NCBI GenBank assembly: GCA_009741485.1
Contig: CM019237.1
Span: 49,724,050-49,788,049 of the forward strand
DNA length: 64,000 nucleotides
DNA from: Malurus cyaneus samueli
Lineage: Eukaryota; Chordata; Aves; Passeriformes; Maluridae
Direction: 5' to 3'
Of this stretch, positions 1 to 10,960 are shown piece by piece. Positions within the stretch are counted from its first letter, which is position 1, and each line of letters opens with the position of its first letter. The notes below the pieces were generated by a model. That model was not told the DNA's origin, did not search any database, and saw only the letters and a program-made list of their open reading frames with translations. The position numbers were made by a program, and so were the translations under genes.

Positions 1-437
1 ACGGAGGATTTTAAAATTATGATTTCTTCTCAGTCTGAAAACTTTATGGCTTTTGACCCCAGCTCTCATCAAGGGAGTACTGGGTAAAAAAAGAGGCTGA
101 CTGGAAAAATCCAGCATGTTCTTTTGATTGAATTGTACTACTGATACTTGAGGCTGGTTGTGCTTCAGGCTGTCCATGCCTGGAGCTAAGTTTAGGCTAA
201 GTTCTTAGTTTATAAGGAACTCTTTTCCCTCTGAGGCAGCTCATGCCAAATTCTGTTCTGCTACATACTCATGGCAATTCTCTCTCTACCCAAATATCAT
301 CGATGTTTAACCCACGCCTGTGGTTGTATAAAACGTTCCTACTCACATGTTTTGCTGTCTGTCCTGTGTCTCATTCCAGTTCTGCAGCTGAGCCATTCCT
401 TTATCAAGGACCAGAATAGCAACTGAGGTTTCTGCCC
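1..437. other. Unique non-coding DNA
   Basis: No coding frame, repeat family or RNA gene is recognised here. The sequence is of mixed composition with no tandem structure. It abuts the short candidate LTR that starts at 438. Confidence 0.5.
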
Positions 438-642
438 TGCAAGGGAGGGAAATGAAGAAATCACGCATTGAGCAGAGGACACAGAGAGTGTTTATTGCAG
501 GAAGATGGGGATGGTCACACAATCATCCCTGACTGGCACAGCCCAATCCATGAGTCATACAAGCTTGGTCACACAAGCAGCAATAGGAAAATTTATAGGG
601 CTTTAGGGTTGTTGCAAAATTATGGCATGTATGTTCTTCCCA
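438..642 (-). mobile_element. Candidate short solo LTR (endogenous retrovirus)
   Basis: Read on the minus strand, this 205-bp block has the layout of a retroviral LTR. It begins TGGGAAG and ends CTTGCA, so it has TG...CA ends. A TATA box (CTATAAAT, around 592-598) is followed about 100 bp later by a poly(A) signal (AATAAA, 491-496) and a short U5-like tail. The flanks ctgccc (432-437) and gtgccc (643-648) agree at five of six positions, as expected for a slightly mutated target-site duplication. The U3 before the TATA box is very short, so the element may be truncated or the outer boundary misplaced. No internal gag, pol or env sequence is nearby. The family is not identified. Confidence 0.45.
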
Positions 643-1887
643 GTGCCCATGCTGGGTTTGATTTCTATCTTTTCTTTAGTGGTTAATTCAACGTTTTTTC
701 CCCTTGCTGAGAAGTTCCTGCTGGAGGCAATTCCCCAGTATGGCTTGTCTCAGTAGCCAGCAGTATTTGTTAAAGACAGGCTCTATCCCTGAAAGCTTTG
801 CTTTTGATACAAAGCAAGACATCATTTTGCTGTAGAATTGCCTGAAATGTGTGTAAAGAGTTGAATCTAAAGGTATTAAATAAAGTTTTTATGGCACTGC
901 TTATAGGTTCAGGATGCATCTTGGCTTTCCGTTAATTATCATGTTTTCTGCCTAAATATTATGAAGTGAATAAGATTAAATATTTATCCTGAGAGGGAAT
1001 AAAACTCTATTGCATTGCTACCTCTTCTGAAATTAGAGATTATTCTTGCATCAAGGCAGAGTCAGTATTACAGTCAGACTTCAGCTGATGGAGACAAATA
1101 TTTTGTCTCTCATCAAACCCAAATAAAGCAAAACTCCAGGAATCCCTGATTTCTTTAGGGAAACATGACTTTACTCAGCTAGGCCCAGGAGGTTAAACAA
1201 ATCACTTGTTTAAATCTGTCTGTACCAAACTCCATATCCTCGGTGATTAGATCATCTTCTTCATTGTACCTTCCCTGTATATTCCCTTAAGTTTTTAAAA
1301 TTCTTTTCTATGCCCTATTCTATCCTTTTGTTTTTTGAAATACCTCAGGAAAAGAATGGATGTTGCACTGTATCTAACAAGGTAACAGATCTGGGAGTCT
1401 TACTCAGCCAGTAAAGTAAGCAAATATCAGAAAATCCCAAAAATGCTCAGCTAGAACCTACAAACTTGCTAGCATGCAACACAGTTTTAAGCCCTCCCCC
1501 CCACACAGAGGCTTTTGTCCTGTGATGTGATACCTACAGCAAGTGGGAATTGTTTCACTTGGGAAAAACTGACCATGCGGCATCCCTTACTTTGCACTGA
1601 GAGAAATGCCACATGTCAGTTCTGCAGCAGTCTCAAGTTCTTTAAGGCGATTTCCATGCTTCACCATGTTTTTCCCAGGGATGGAATCCTGAATCAGCTC
1701 AATAAAATGAAGAACATAGAGAATTTCGATGTGATTATCCTTGGGTTGCTTGTAAGTGCAGGGGATGTGTCCCTGCTCACATAGAAATGGCTTGTGCTGT
1801 TAAAACACCCCACAAACACACTGCTGTGGAGTGTGGACAGCCATCAGTGCTTGGGTCAGTCTCATGGATGGCTGTGTGGGATGCACC
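643..1887. other. Unique non-coding DNA
   Basis: AT-rich single-copy sequence with no supported gene. Short open frames here have no recognisable domain. A C-run near 1494-1503 is the only low-complexity feature. Confidence 0.5.
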
Positions 1888-2077
1888 GAGAGGGTTCTTA
1901 AACACTGGAAGGGGCTGCCCAGGGAGGTGGTGGAGTCCCCATCCCTGGAGGAGTCCAAGGAAAGCCTGGGTGTGGCACTCAGCGTTCTGGTTTAGTTTCT
2001 GTGGTGGTCTCTGGTCACAGGCTGGACTGGATGATCTTGGAGATCTTTCTCAACCTCAGTGGCTCTGTGACTCTGGG
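1888..2077 (+). mobile_element. CR1 LINE, 3' UTR fragment
   Basis: This matches the 3' part of avian CR1. The sequence reads through the 'ggaaggggctgcccaggg' block, the 'gtccccatccctggagg' block, the 'gtggcactcag' block and the 'ggctggactggatgatctt' block, and ends in a degraded short tail repeat (gtggctctgtgactctg). It is 5'-truncated, as nearly all CR1 copies are, and carries no reverse transcriptase. The frame open across it is incidental. Confidence 0.9.
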
Positions 2078-2737
2078 GTTCTTTCTGTAGGGATGATCCA
2101 TCCTTTCAACTGCTGTGCACTGGACAGGGCACTGTCACTGACCCCGTTTCACAGAAAATGTCACCTCCTCATGCTCTGCACGCGTGGCTTTGTGTGTGTG
2201 ACACAAGCTCTGGGGTTCCAACCAAAGGTTTAACACATCCCCACCCTTTTATAAGAACAGTTCTGGGGTTTGTGGAAAAAAACCCCCAAAAAACTGGGGT
2301 AGCAGCATGTAGGAAGTTGGAGGCAAACAAGACAAGGAAGGGATGGAACAGGTAGCTGGAAAAGTAAATAGGACAGAAAAGAACAAGAACAGCTGAAGTC
2401 AGAGGAATTTAGAGAAACAAAGATAATGCTTAGTGCAATTTGAGGCTATAAAATCGTGTCAACATGCACAGGAAGGTGATAAGGCATGACTTTACCTTTT
2501 CTCCAATGGCCTGAGGCACAATCACTTTTGCAATTATTTACACTGCTGCCTACTCAGGCCAGTTTTTAAAAGCTACCACTCAAGAGTCATCCTCTCTACT
2601 CAAAAATCACCCAGAGTCCAGCTCTGACATGAAAACATAGTCTTTTATCAGTACTCCCAAATGATCATGAACATTTGGTGCTGGTACAGAATGTTTCCAA
2701 TATCTCAATGGAGATATTTGCTTTGCTACTGTATCTT
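2078..2737. other. Unique non-coding DNA
   Basis: Nothing recognised; mixed-composition intergenic sequence between a CR1 fragment and an A/C-rich low-complexity tract. Confidence 0.45.
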
Positions 2738-2878
2738 AACACAACCAACCAAACAAACAAACAAAAAACCCTGAAAAAACCCCACCCCAAAAATCCAAAA
2801 CCAACTAACCAACCAAAAACCAAAAAAAAACCAAACAGCAAAAAAGAACAAAAGAAAACAAAACAAAAAACCACAACA
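2738..2878. repeat. A/C-rich low-complexity tract
   Basis: About 140 bp composed almost only of A and C on the plus strand, with AACC and AAAC units in irregular order. Open frames on both strands across it (poly-Lys/Thr/Asn on plus, poly-Phe/Gly/Val on minus) are products of composition and not genes. Confidence 0.85.
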
Positions 2879-4098
2879 GCTTTGATTCTGTGAAACAAAG
2901 AAGCAAACAAAAATATTTCAGTAATATTTTACATGAGGAAAAGTTTCTACTACTGAAATTCCTACTTCAAAGATTATTTTGGTTTTGCAACTTTCATACT
3001 CAAAAGGATTCAGTTTTTAAAGTCCACTTAAAAACTTTAAATTATCAGTAAGATCAGCCTGGATCAGATGCTAAAAGAGTGTTCAGTCAGTATTTTAAAC
3101 TAAAAGATAAGAAAACTTAAATGAGAATATCATACTATTGCAATACTTACCTTACATTTACATATTGATTGCAAAATTTGTATTTTGATTGACAGATTTC
3201 CACAGAGTATGAAATTGTTAGCACCCTTTCATGATTCTGTTCTGGCCTAGTGCAGTAGAAATGATGCAGGAAATCTGATCCCAAATATTTTGTAATAATT
3301 TTTGAAGTAGATCCACACAACTGGGCATTCCAAAGCTAATATTCAAGCAAAAATTCCACTTTGCAGCCTTACAAACATGGATTAAGCACTGGACCTCCTT
3401 TGTTCTGGATGGATATGACTGAGACAACACAGACAGAAAACCCTGAGAGATCACAGCAATGGAAAGGATGCACAAATGGTCCTTCTTTCTTGCTCTGCTG
3501 TGAAGAGCCAAAACCATCCTTTTTTTTTTAATTATTATTATTATTTTTTTTGTGACTCCCCTGTGCCTGCCAATGTCATACCCAGGGCAGGCAAGACTAA
3601 CATTTGGTATCAGAGGTTAACATAACAAGAGTGGAAAAGCACACTTCAGCTCCCAGGGAAGTTGATAAACACTGTGTTCCCTTGCTGGCGGTGCCTGTTC
3701 TGCTGGGAAATATCTCTGTTTTTGCTCTGGGTCATTGGAGGAAAGACATAGTGCAAAAAGGCCTTTTTCTTCCACTAGATATTCTCATGAAAGTCTTCTG
3801 ACTTTGTGAGCATGGAGGAGATTTTACTGATTCTTTCACTCCTTTGTGAACAGCAGAGAGGTAAAATGATCGCTTTATGAAATTTTACACAGTCCAGAAA
3901 TTCTTTTTGTGCTCCAAAGTTAAAACCCACCGAGAATAAAATTGCTTTGCACCCAGCTGAAAACGAAATCAATAAAACTGGTGAACCCAGGGTAATTTCT
4001 TGCTCATATTATAGCTCCTCTTCATTACCAAAGTGATACAGAAGAGACTGCAGCGTAAATTAGACCCTTGCCTGGCACTGCTTGTCTGAATTTCTATG
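2879..4098. other. Unique non-coding DNA
   Basis: AT-rich sequence with no gene or interspersed repeat recognised. It contains a T-rich run with ATT units around 3521-3551. It ends at an assembly gap. Confidence 0.45.
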
Positions 4099-4108
4099 NN
4101 NNNNNNNN
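4099..4108. other. Assembly gap (10 N)
   Basis: Ten consecutive N bases. The flanks are ordinary AT-rich DNA. True gap length is unknown from the sequence. Confidence 0.99.
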
Positions 4109-5704
4109 AAAAAGCAAGATAAATAGTAATATATTAGTTCTGCTAAAACTTTAAATACATTTTAAGCAGAATTGTCTCTTCTGGGTTGATTTCACATTAA
4201 TCAGGATCTCTTTCTTTTTTTCTACAATATTACTGGGAACTGTGGCTCAGGTTATCTCACAATACAAGTTTCCTATGCAGGCCAAACTCATTGCATTGAT
4301 CATATTCAATCCCAAGATCAACCAAAATGTTGGTCACTGCCATCAGGGGGGTAAAATCTACCTCAGTTCAGTTCAGTTCAGTTCTAAACAGTCTTTAAAG
4401 CATAATGAGTGCTAATTCTCTGCCTCTAGGTTCTAATTATGTGAACGAGAAATGGTGAGCAGTGTTTTGTCTCCTTGAAAAAATGTAAAGCAAATTTTAT
4501 TAATAGCAATTTCATAAAGTGAATACTCTTAAAATGTTACAATTCATACTTCTGATCATTTCTCCATGTAAATTTATTTGCATTCCATTTTGGCAGCAGT
4601 TCCAAAATTTAGGGAGTTTTACATTTAAAACTTTTGGCAATTTCTGAACAGTATTAATAAACTTATGATTTGAATCTTAGTATTTGCCTTTTTTATCCTC
4701 TGTTAAAATTTAATTTGATTTGTTTTCTTTTTCCTTAGACCACAGATCTTTGCATTCTATTTCTTGAAGCTTTTGCCTTCATCTTTCTAGATGCTTTTTC
4801 CCCCTCATATCTAATTAAAACAAAATGACAAAACCTCAAGAGAGTGCTTGGAGACATTAGAAGATACTTTAGAAAGGTGCTAAGCTGTGTTAGATCAACA
4901 GCAGGTGTAAGCAGCTGTTTCTTTTGCTTCAGTGGAGCTCTGAGAATTTAGAACCTTAAAATTTACACCTTTTTGCTTCTTCTTTTCCCTGAATAAATCA
5001 CCAGCTAAGTTTTTCCCTCCCTGAATGCAACTGCAAAATTTTATGAAGAAATTATTTCTTTTTGGGAATTGAAGAAGCTGAGGATTTAATTTAAAATTTA
5101 TTGATTTATTATAGGAGAGGATCTTTGCTTTTCCAGCATACTGGCTCTGAGCTCTTTTTCCTTGTTACTCCCATGACTTTTGTCTTCTTTTAGTGCTGGG
5201 AAGGGGAACTTATAAATTACCTGGTGACTTTCAAAGGTTTAGTTTTATCACACCTTTCAGTGATGAAGAATTGTTTAGCTCTCAACAAGCATTTATGTCT
5301 TTCAAAAACGTTGATTTTTATAGCGAGTACTTATAGGTGGCTTATACATACATACATCTCCCTTGATATTAAAGCAAATATATATATATATGTTTACAAA
5401 ACAAATATAGGACTATTAAAGCTAACTGTGCTTAATTCTAAATATTTCTTCTGTCTGTGATATTTATAGTCTTGACTCTTCTCTCCAGACTACCCCCGCC
5501 TCAAGTTCATAATCAATGTGGGTAAGGAAACACGAACATTCCAATTTTAAAAGCAAAGACACAGTTAAATCATCTGTAGTAGGTTCTTCCACGGGAAGAG
5601 CAAATTAGAAGCTGAGAGGAGCTGGGAATTGCCATGGGATGAACAAAAGAAGGAGATAACACCGGGTGGTTGGTCTCTGCTGCCGTTGGGGATGGTGCCA
5701 AAGC
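4109..5704. other. Unique AT-rich non-coding DNA
   Basis: No gene recognised. It holds a short CAGTT pentanucleotide repeat and a TA run near 5379-5391. Composition changes sharply at about 5.7 kb, where a CpG-dense block begins. Confidence 0.45.
4364..4384. repeat. (CAGTT)n microsatellite
   Basis: Four perfect tandem copies of the 5-bp unit CAGTT. It is short and likely polymorphic; no function is suggested. Confidence 0.9.
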
Positions 5705-6002
5705 TCTCAAAACATTCTCGGCAGTTTCGTGCGGCACCTCCGAATTTCACCCGGAGACGAGCGTCATCCGAGTGAATTAAACAGGAACAAAACACCCTTG
5801 GCTGGCTGGGAGCTGGCAGGAATCCCATCCATTGACGGCTGCCTGTGCTCAGGCCTGGCTCCGTGAGCAGGTTTGACTCGGAGCGTTGCGCTGTTGTTGT
5901 TGGCACGGGGACGGAGCAGGAGCCGGCGAGCGTTTTGTGTAATCACCACTCCGGCTTTCCAGCCCCGGATCGCTTTTCCATAAACAAACCACAGGCCCGG
6001 TC
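5705..6002. promoter_or_regulatory. CpG-dense block (island-like)
   Basis: I counted 22 CpG dinucleotides between 5719 and 5999, about one per 13 bp, while the surrounding kilobases have almost none. The block is also GC-richer than its flanks. It is not recognisable as CR1 or LTR. Retained CpG suggests an unmethylated element such as an orphan CpG island, a distal promoter or an enhancer. Open frames on both strands are a by-product of the composition. No TATA box or splice structure could be tied to it. A recent unrecognised insertion is an alternative. Confidence 0.45.
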
Positions 6003-6450
6003 CTCTGTGGGGGTCACTTCAGTGCTCTGTGGTGGTCACTTCACTCAGCTGCTGCTCTGGCTGTGTAAAGGTTACTTGCCCCATTAAACCAGGGGGTTTG
6101 CAGTGGTGAAATCACAACCAAACCCTTCAGTTTTAACAGCAGGGCTCGGCATCCTGCAGGGTCAGCTCCCTTGGTAGCCAAAGTCAATCAAAGATCAAAA
6201 CCCAGCTTACTTCCAAATGTATTTCTGGATTTTCACTAGCATAGCCAAGAGGGGAGCTCAACTCTCTTTGGGGAGTTTTCAAGATGTCTATGACTGCCTA
6301 AGACACTATAGGAACAAACAAACTGGGGAATGGGCTCAGAGGCTCTCTGGAGAAGCTCCAAGTAACTTGGTCCTCTCACTTGTTATAAAAAAAGGACAAG
6401 ATTGTCTTAGCTACTCTTCTGTGTGGCCATAATCCTGGGACTGTGCCATG
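6003..6450. other. Unique non-coding DNA
   Basis: No gene recognised. At its left edge two similar short units around a GGTCACTTCA core lie about 20 bp apart (6007-6050). Confidence 0.4.
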
Positions 6451-6704
6451 TCTGACAGGACAGGAGGAAACGGCCTCAAGCTGCACTAGAGGAGGTTCAG
6501 GTTGGACATCAGGAGGAATTTCTTACTAGGAAGGTTTGAAAAATATTGGAAGGGAGGAAGTGGAGTTCCCATCCCTGGAGGTGACTAAAGAATGCCTGAA
6601 TGTGGCACTCAGTGATGTGGTCTGGTTGACGCAGTGAGAATTGGTCACAGGTTGGACTGGGTGACTTTAGAATTCCTTCCCAACCTCAGTGATCCTGTGA
6701 TTTG
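6451..6704 (+). mobile_element. CR1 LINE, 3' UTR fragment
   Basis: Homologous to the CR1 3' region. It contains the 'ggaggttcaggttggaca' block, the 'cccatccctggagg' block, the 'gtggcactcagtgatg' block and a degraded tail (gatcctgtgatttg). It is 5'-truncated, moderately diverged, non-coding and on the plus strand. Confidence 0.9.
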
Positions 6705-8715
6705 GTGTTTGAGAGTGAGTCCACAATAGATTTTTTTACCTTAGGAAAAAAGAGAAGCTGAGTTATCATTTAGGGAAGGCTTTTTTCACTCTGAGCAAAA
6801 ACTCCCAACTGACAGCACAGGCTTTTTAAAGTTTTATTCCTTGATCACAAATTATGCCCAAGGAAAATTTGACAAAAGACACTCCAAGGAAGCTCACAGC
6901 AAACCAGCTGTGCATATATGGATTTCCAAATATTGATCTGTGTTATTCTGCCTGGTTTCTCCCAACTATAAAGTCAATCCTTAATGACATTTTATTTTTC
7001 CTAAAAAAACCAGCAAAGAAGCAACTTTCTTGCTGTAAATACATAAACTATGGATATTAATGAATGTAAATAGTAATTATTGCTAAATTCACCTATTTGT
7101 AAATGTAAAGAGATTAATAGTGTGTTTATATAGATATATTTAATTTAAATAAACATATTTATACTTAAAAACATTTAAATAATATTTATGCATTCATGCA
7201 TGCATTCTTTCTTTTAGATATATATATAGATATAATATAGATATAGATATATAGATATAGATATATAGATATATTTATGTTATATATTCTTCTCAGACTA
7301 CTTGTTATCTTTCTGTGTGGTATGTTCCAAGTGAAGAAACATATTTGTGTTAATTTGCCCTATATCCACACTCCCTAAAGGCTAGATCCTAAGTCAGTCT
7401 CAAAACACTGTGTTTAAAATCCTAACACTATCCTGATTTACAGCAGCAGAGGATCTCCATTACTGTCCCAACCTGTTGTAAAAAGAAAGATCTAGACAAT
7501 AAAAAGTTAGTAAGATTTTCTTCTCCTCTGCAATTACCAGTCAAGTGAAAGAAAATAATTACAAACCCTTCTTAAACTGTAAACTGAGTTGAAATTCCTA
7601 CTTTAAAAGCCTATTGTTTTTAGCAATTTTCTTTTAATTCTTTAGACTGGGTTGTTTTTTTTCCACTCCTGTACTTTAGAAAGTTACTTAAATTAATTGT
7701 GAATTCAGACATTCTCAAATTCATCTTCCTGCTACAACAGACACCAAGCATGTCAGGGAAATTGAAACCAGGGAAACCAGCAGTGCCCGTAATGACAACG
7801 GGAGGGCAATTCCCATTGCCCTTTTAATAGAAAAAGTGTCAAATCTCCTTGCTCTGTGCTTGCAGAGGTTTCTTTTGTGTATTCTTTCATTTTAGACTCA
7901 TACATATCCAAACAAAGCCTTGGTTCCAACATTTTGAAAACATTGAAAATATTTGAGGCCCAAAGAAGTCAAGATGCAGATTAATATCTTCCTGTTTTAA
8001 AAAACTCATACAAAAGAGATTAAATTTCTCAACATTCAACTCAGTAATAATCAATGGTTGTGAGTTTGGCCTCATAAAAATTTAGGCTTAATTTAAAAAG
8101 ATATCTGATTATATTCTTCTAATGGCTTCAGTTTCCATCAATCAGGGCTTAAAATGGACTGTACATTTATTTCCATTAAACTACAAGTGCATTTAAAAGT
8201 TTACTGTATTACTAAATCCAGTTAACTGGATTACTAAACTTGTTACTGGGCTAGTTTGGGGATGTTCTTGGGACAGAAACATCCTGTCTCAGAAATGCTG
8301 TTTCAAATATATTTTACCAAGACTAAACTTCTGTTCTTCATCCTGTGGACTCAAATTTGGACTTCTTGAAATCTGTGGTCCTGTCTTCAGGGCTGGGTCC
8401 TTGGACACCCACGAATTCTAAGCTGTAACAACCAGCACATTGAGCAGCATCCAGGTTAGGACAGAAACGTGACATTAAAACTCCCCCCACAGGAATTGCT
8501 TTCTCGTGTTCAACAGCAAGTCATGAGAATGTTTCATTTCACATTAATGTGTAAAGGGATGATGGGGGGGAGAATGTTTCCATGGCATTTTTTTTTCCAT
8601 GGGGCTGAGAAATGGGATACAGGAATGAAGGTTAAAGCTGAGATTCCTGAGCTGGGGAGGGAGCTGAGGGCCAGCCCAGGGATGACACGCTTAATGTGAG
8701 GCATTCTTCTTGGTG
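6705..8715. other. Unique AT-rich non-coding DNA
   Basis: No gene or interspersed repeat recognised, apart from the TAGATA-type microsatellite at 7215-7275. Its right end runs into a CpG-retaining stretch listed separately. Confidence 0.45.
7215..7275. repeat. (TAGATA)n / AT microsatellite
   Basis: About 60 bp of imperfect TAGATA and TATA units in AT-rich DNA. A short ATGCATTC repeat precedes it at about 7189-7206. Confidence 0.9.
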
Positions 8716-8719
8716 GGAA

Positions 8720-8960
8720 GACTTTGGCACACATTCCAGAGAGGCTCGAGCTGGCATTGGGACTTGGAAATATCACAGCCCCTCGCACTTTGAGAGGATA
8801 CTTAAATCGACATGTTGGCCCCCTTCCAGGAATATTACAGCATATTAGTAGAAAGGCAAGGATTTCCTTTCTAAGAAGTCATTGTAATTTTTGTAATTCA
8901 AGACGTCGCCAAAAATGGGCACAAATTTGCACTGTATAGCTGCAGCCCTTTATGACTCCG
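8720..8960. promoter_or_regulatory. Candidate conserved non-coding element
   Basis: This unique stretch keeps several CpG sites (in ctcgag, tcgcac, atcgaca and gacgtcgcc) inside CpG-poor DNA, is free of recognisable repeats, and has a mixed, information-rich composition. A CRE-like GACGTC core lies at about 8901-8908. This is a pattern-based suspicion only; no alignment was possible. Confidence 0.25.
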
Positions 8961-10594
8961 TTTTTCATGCTATATCCAAACAGAGGGACAGACTGCTGTC
9001 AGAACATGCTGGACTTTTTATCCAAGTCTCCCTATTTCTCTTGTCATAACATCCTGGACTCCAGGAGATACTCTCAGGCCATTGCCAGCTGAACCTCTCC
9101 TTTGCTGGCACCTCCTCCTCCCTGTTCCCCTCCATCCAGACTCAGGGAAATCCTGTAGGTTCCCACCTTCTTCCTCGACATCTTTGCCTCTGCTAACATT
9201 AACTCCCGCCACTGATTTCTGCCAGCATGGGAGGTGAACTCAGGCAGCCCATAAATTTATGCTTCAATGATTTCCTCTGCTTTATAATTAGACTCCCATT
9301 CATTAAATAAATCAAATGCAGGTGCTGTCTGTTGGCTCAGCAGTGGCAAAGCAGGTACAAGGAAAGCTTGCAGCTTTCTCTTCCCTGCTCCCACAGCCCA
9401 GCCAAGCACAGCCAGCCTGCAGGGTCCCAGCAAAGAGGAGGCATCCAAGGATTTGCTCCAGGGGGAACTGCTCCAACAATTCGGTACCAAGATACCAATC
9501 CTGCAGACACATCACTGGTGTGATGTTTTCATGAGGAAAATGCTTCCATGAACTGCTGCTGGTTTAGGTACTCACAGTGCAAAAGACGCAGTCATAACCA
9601 CCCAGCTACAGGAATTACATTTCCAAATGGGAATAAAGAGAAGGAACAGTATTTACCTCCTGGCACAAAGCCCATTTGGTGAAGAAATGCCAGGATACTG
9701 GAGCAAGAAAGGAGAAGAGCATTCTTTCACGCACACTGCCATCTAAATGCATACTTTTTTTTACAGAAAGGTTTTAACAATGGCAGGTATATTATCAAAA
9801 ATTGCTATTTCAGAGCACATCTGTGGAAAGCTAACACTTTCAATAGATTCCAGACATATTTGAGAACATCCCCAGTCATTTGAACAGTGTCCAATTTTTG
9901 CTTGGGACAAGAAGGAGATCATTTTAAACTGCAAAATGCCACAGCACCATTATCATGGGAGCCCATAGAGCCTGATGCAAATCCTGCATTCTGAATTTTC
10001 ACAGCTGCCAATGGGAGTGGGTTTTGGTGCACAGAATATTCTTGGTTTAATAAGGTGGCCCAAGCAGTGACACCATGACAGTGCTATTTCCTAATACCTC
10101 CAAACCATCCTTGATAAACGAATGGCTCACGGGATTAAGAATAATCAGAGAATTATGACAACAGAAAGCCCCTGCCAAACTCCTTGAGGCATTGCACAGT
10201 CTAGTTAGAAACAAACTAAAAGACAGCTAAAACCACTTCATAACGAGCTCTTAAATCAAGCTGATAAAAGCAATTAAGTAAACAGCAGGAAGGGAGAAGA
10301 GTGATTAAACTAAAGGAAAACATTGGCACAAGAACATATGGGTATAACCTAGACAGGAATACATCTAGGCTGGAAATTTGATAAGCATTTTGAAGTTTTC
10401 AAGGACAGAGGTTCTTGCAACATCTGTTCAGCAGGGGTAAAGAGGAAGGGAGCCAATAATCTGAGCATATTTTAAGGTAGAGTTTCATGGTTTTTTTTTG
10501 CTGGGATTGTATGATGTTCCCAGAGACTGCAGTAGTTAGGGCTTAGTGGCCCCGGATATCAATCCTCTATCCTGTGGTTTTTCAATGAAAGTTT
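8961..10594. other. Unique non-coding DNA
   Basis: Around 9.0-9.5 kb the sequence is somewhat GC-richer and gives overlapping open frames on both strands, none with a recognisable domain. The rest is AT-rich and featureless. Confidence 0.4.
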
Positions 10595-10612
10595 AAAAAA
10601 AAAAAAAAAAAA
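10595..10612. repeat. Poly(A) run
   Basis: Eighteen consecutive A. It lies about 60 bp upstream of a CR1 copy but is not its tail, because that CR1 is on the plus strand with its 3' end at about 10960 and CR1 does not end in poly(A). Confidence 0.95.
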
Positions 10613-10673
10613 GACCAGACAAAAACTGTTTCAGAAGACACAACTAAGAGTATAAAAATGTATAAATATCCAA

Positions 10674-10960
10674 AGGGAGGGCTCCGAGCAGGGCCCAGGC
10701 TCTGCTCCGGGGGGCCCTGCAATGGCCCCAGAGGGACGGGCAGGAACTGATGCCCAGGGGGTTCCACCTGGACAGGAGGAGGAACTTCTGCCCTGGGCAG
10801 TGACCGAGCACGGAACAGAGACCAGAGAGGGTGTGGAGTCTCCTCACTGGGGATATTTCAGAACAGTCTGGACAAAAGCCTATGCCCTGTGCTTTGGGAT
10901 GACCCTGCTGGAGCAGGGGATTGGATCAGATGACCCAATCATGATTCCTATGGGATGGGG
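10674..10960 (+). mobile_element. CR1 LINE 3' fragment, young subfamily with mosaic divergence
   Basis: The first roughly 175 bp (10674-10850) is almost identical to the CR1 copies at 44681 onward (about two differences by eye), 17190 onward and 55301-55646 (reverse). The last roughly 95 bp diverges strongly from the same copies, with more than twenty differences by eye. The end (atgattcctatggg) is a degraded tail. It is 5'-truncated and non-coding. Confidence 0.92.

Noticed and set aside
2665..2910. Hydrophobic minus-strand frame rich in Phe, Gly, Val and Trp
   Set aside because: Product of the A/C-rich low-complexity tract, not a membrane protein.
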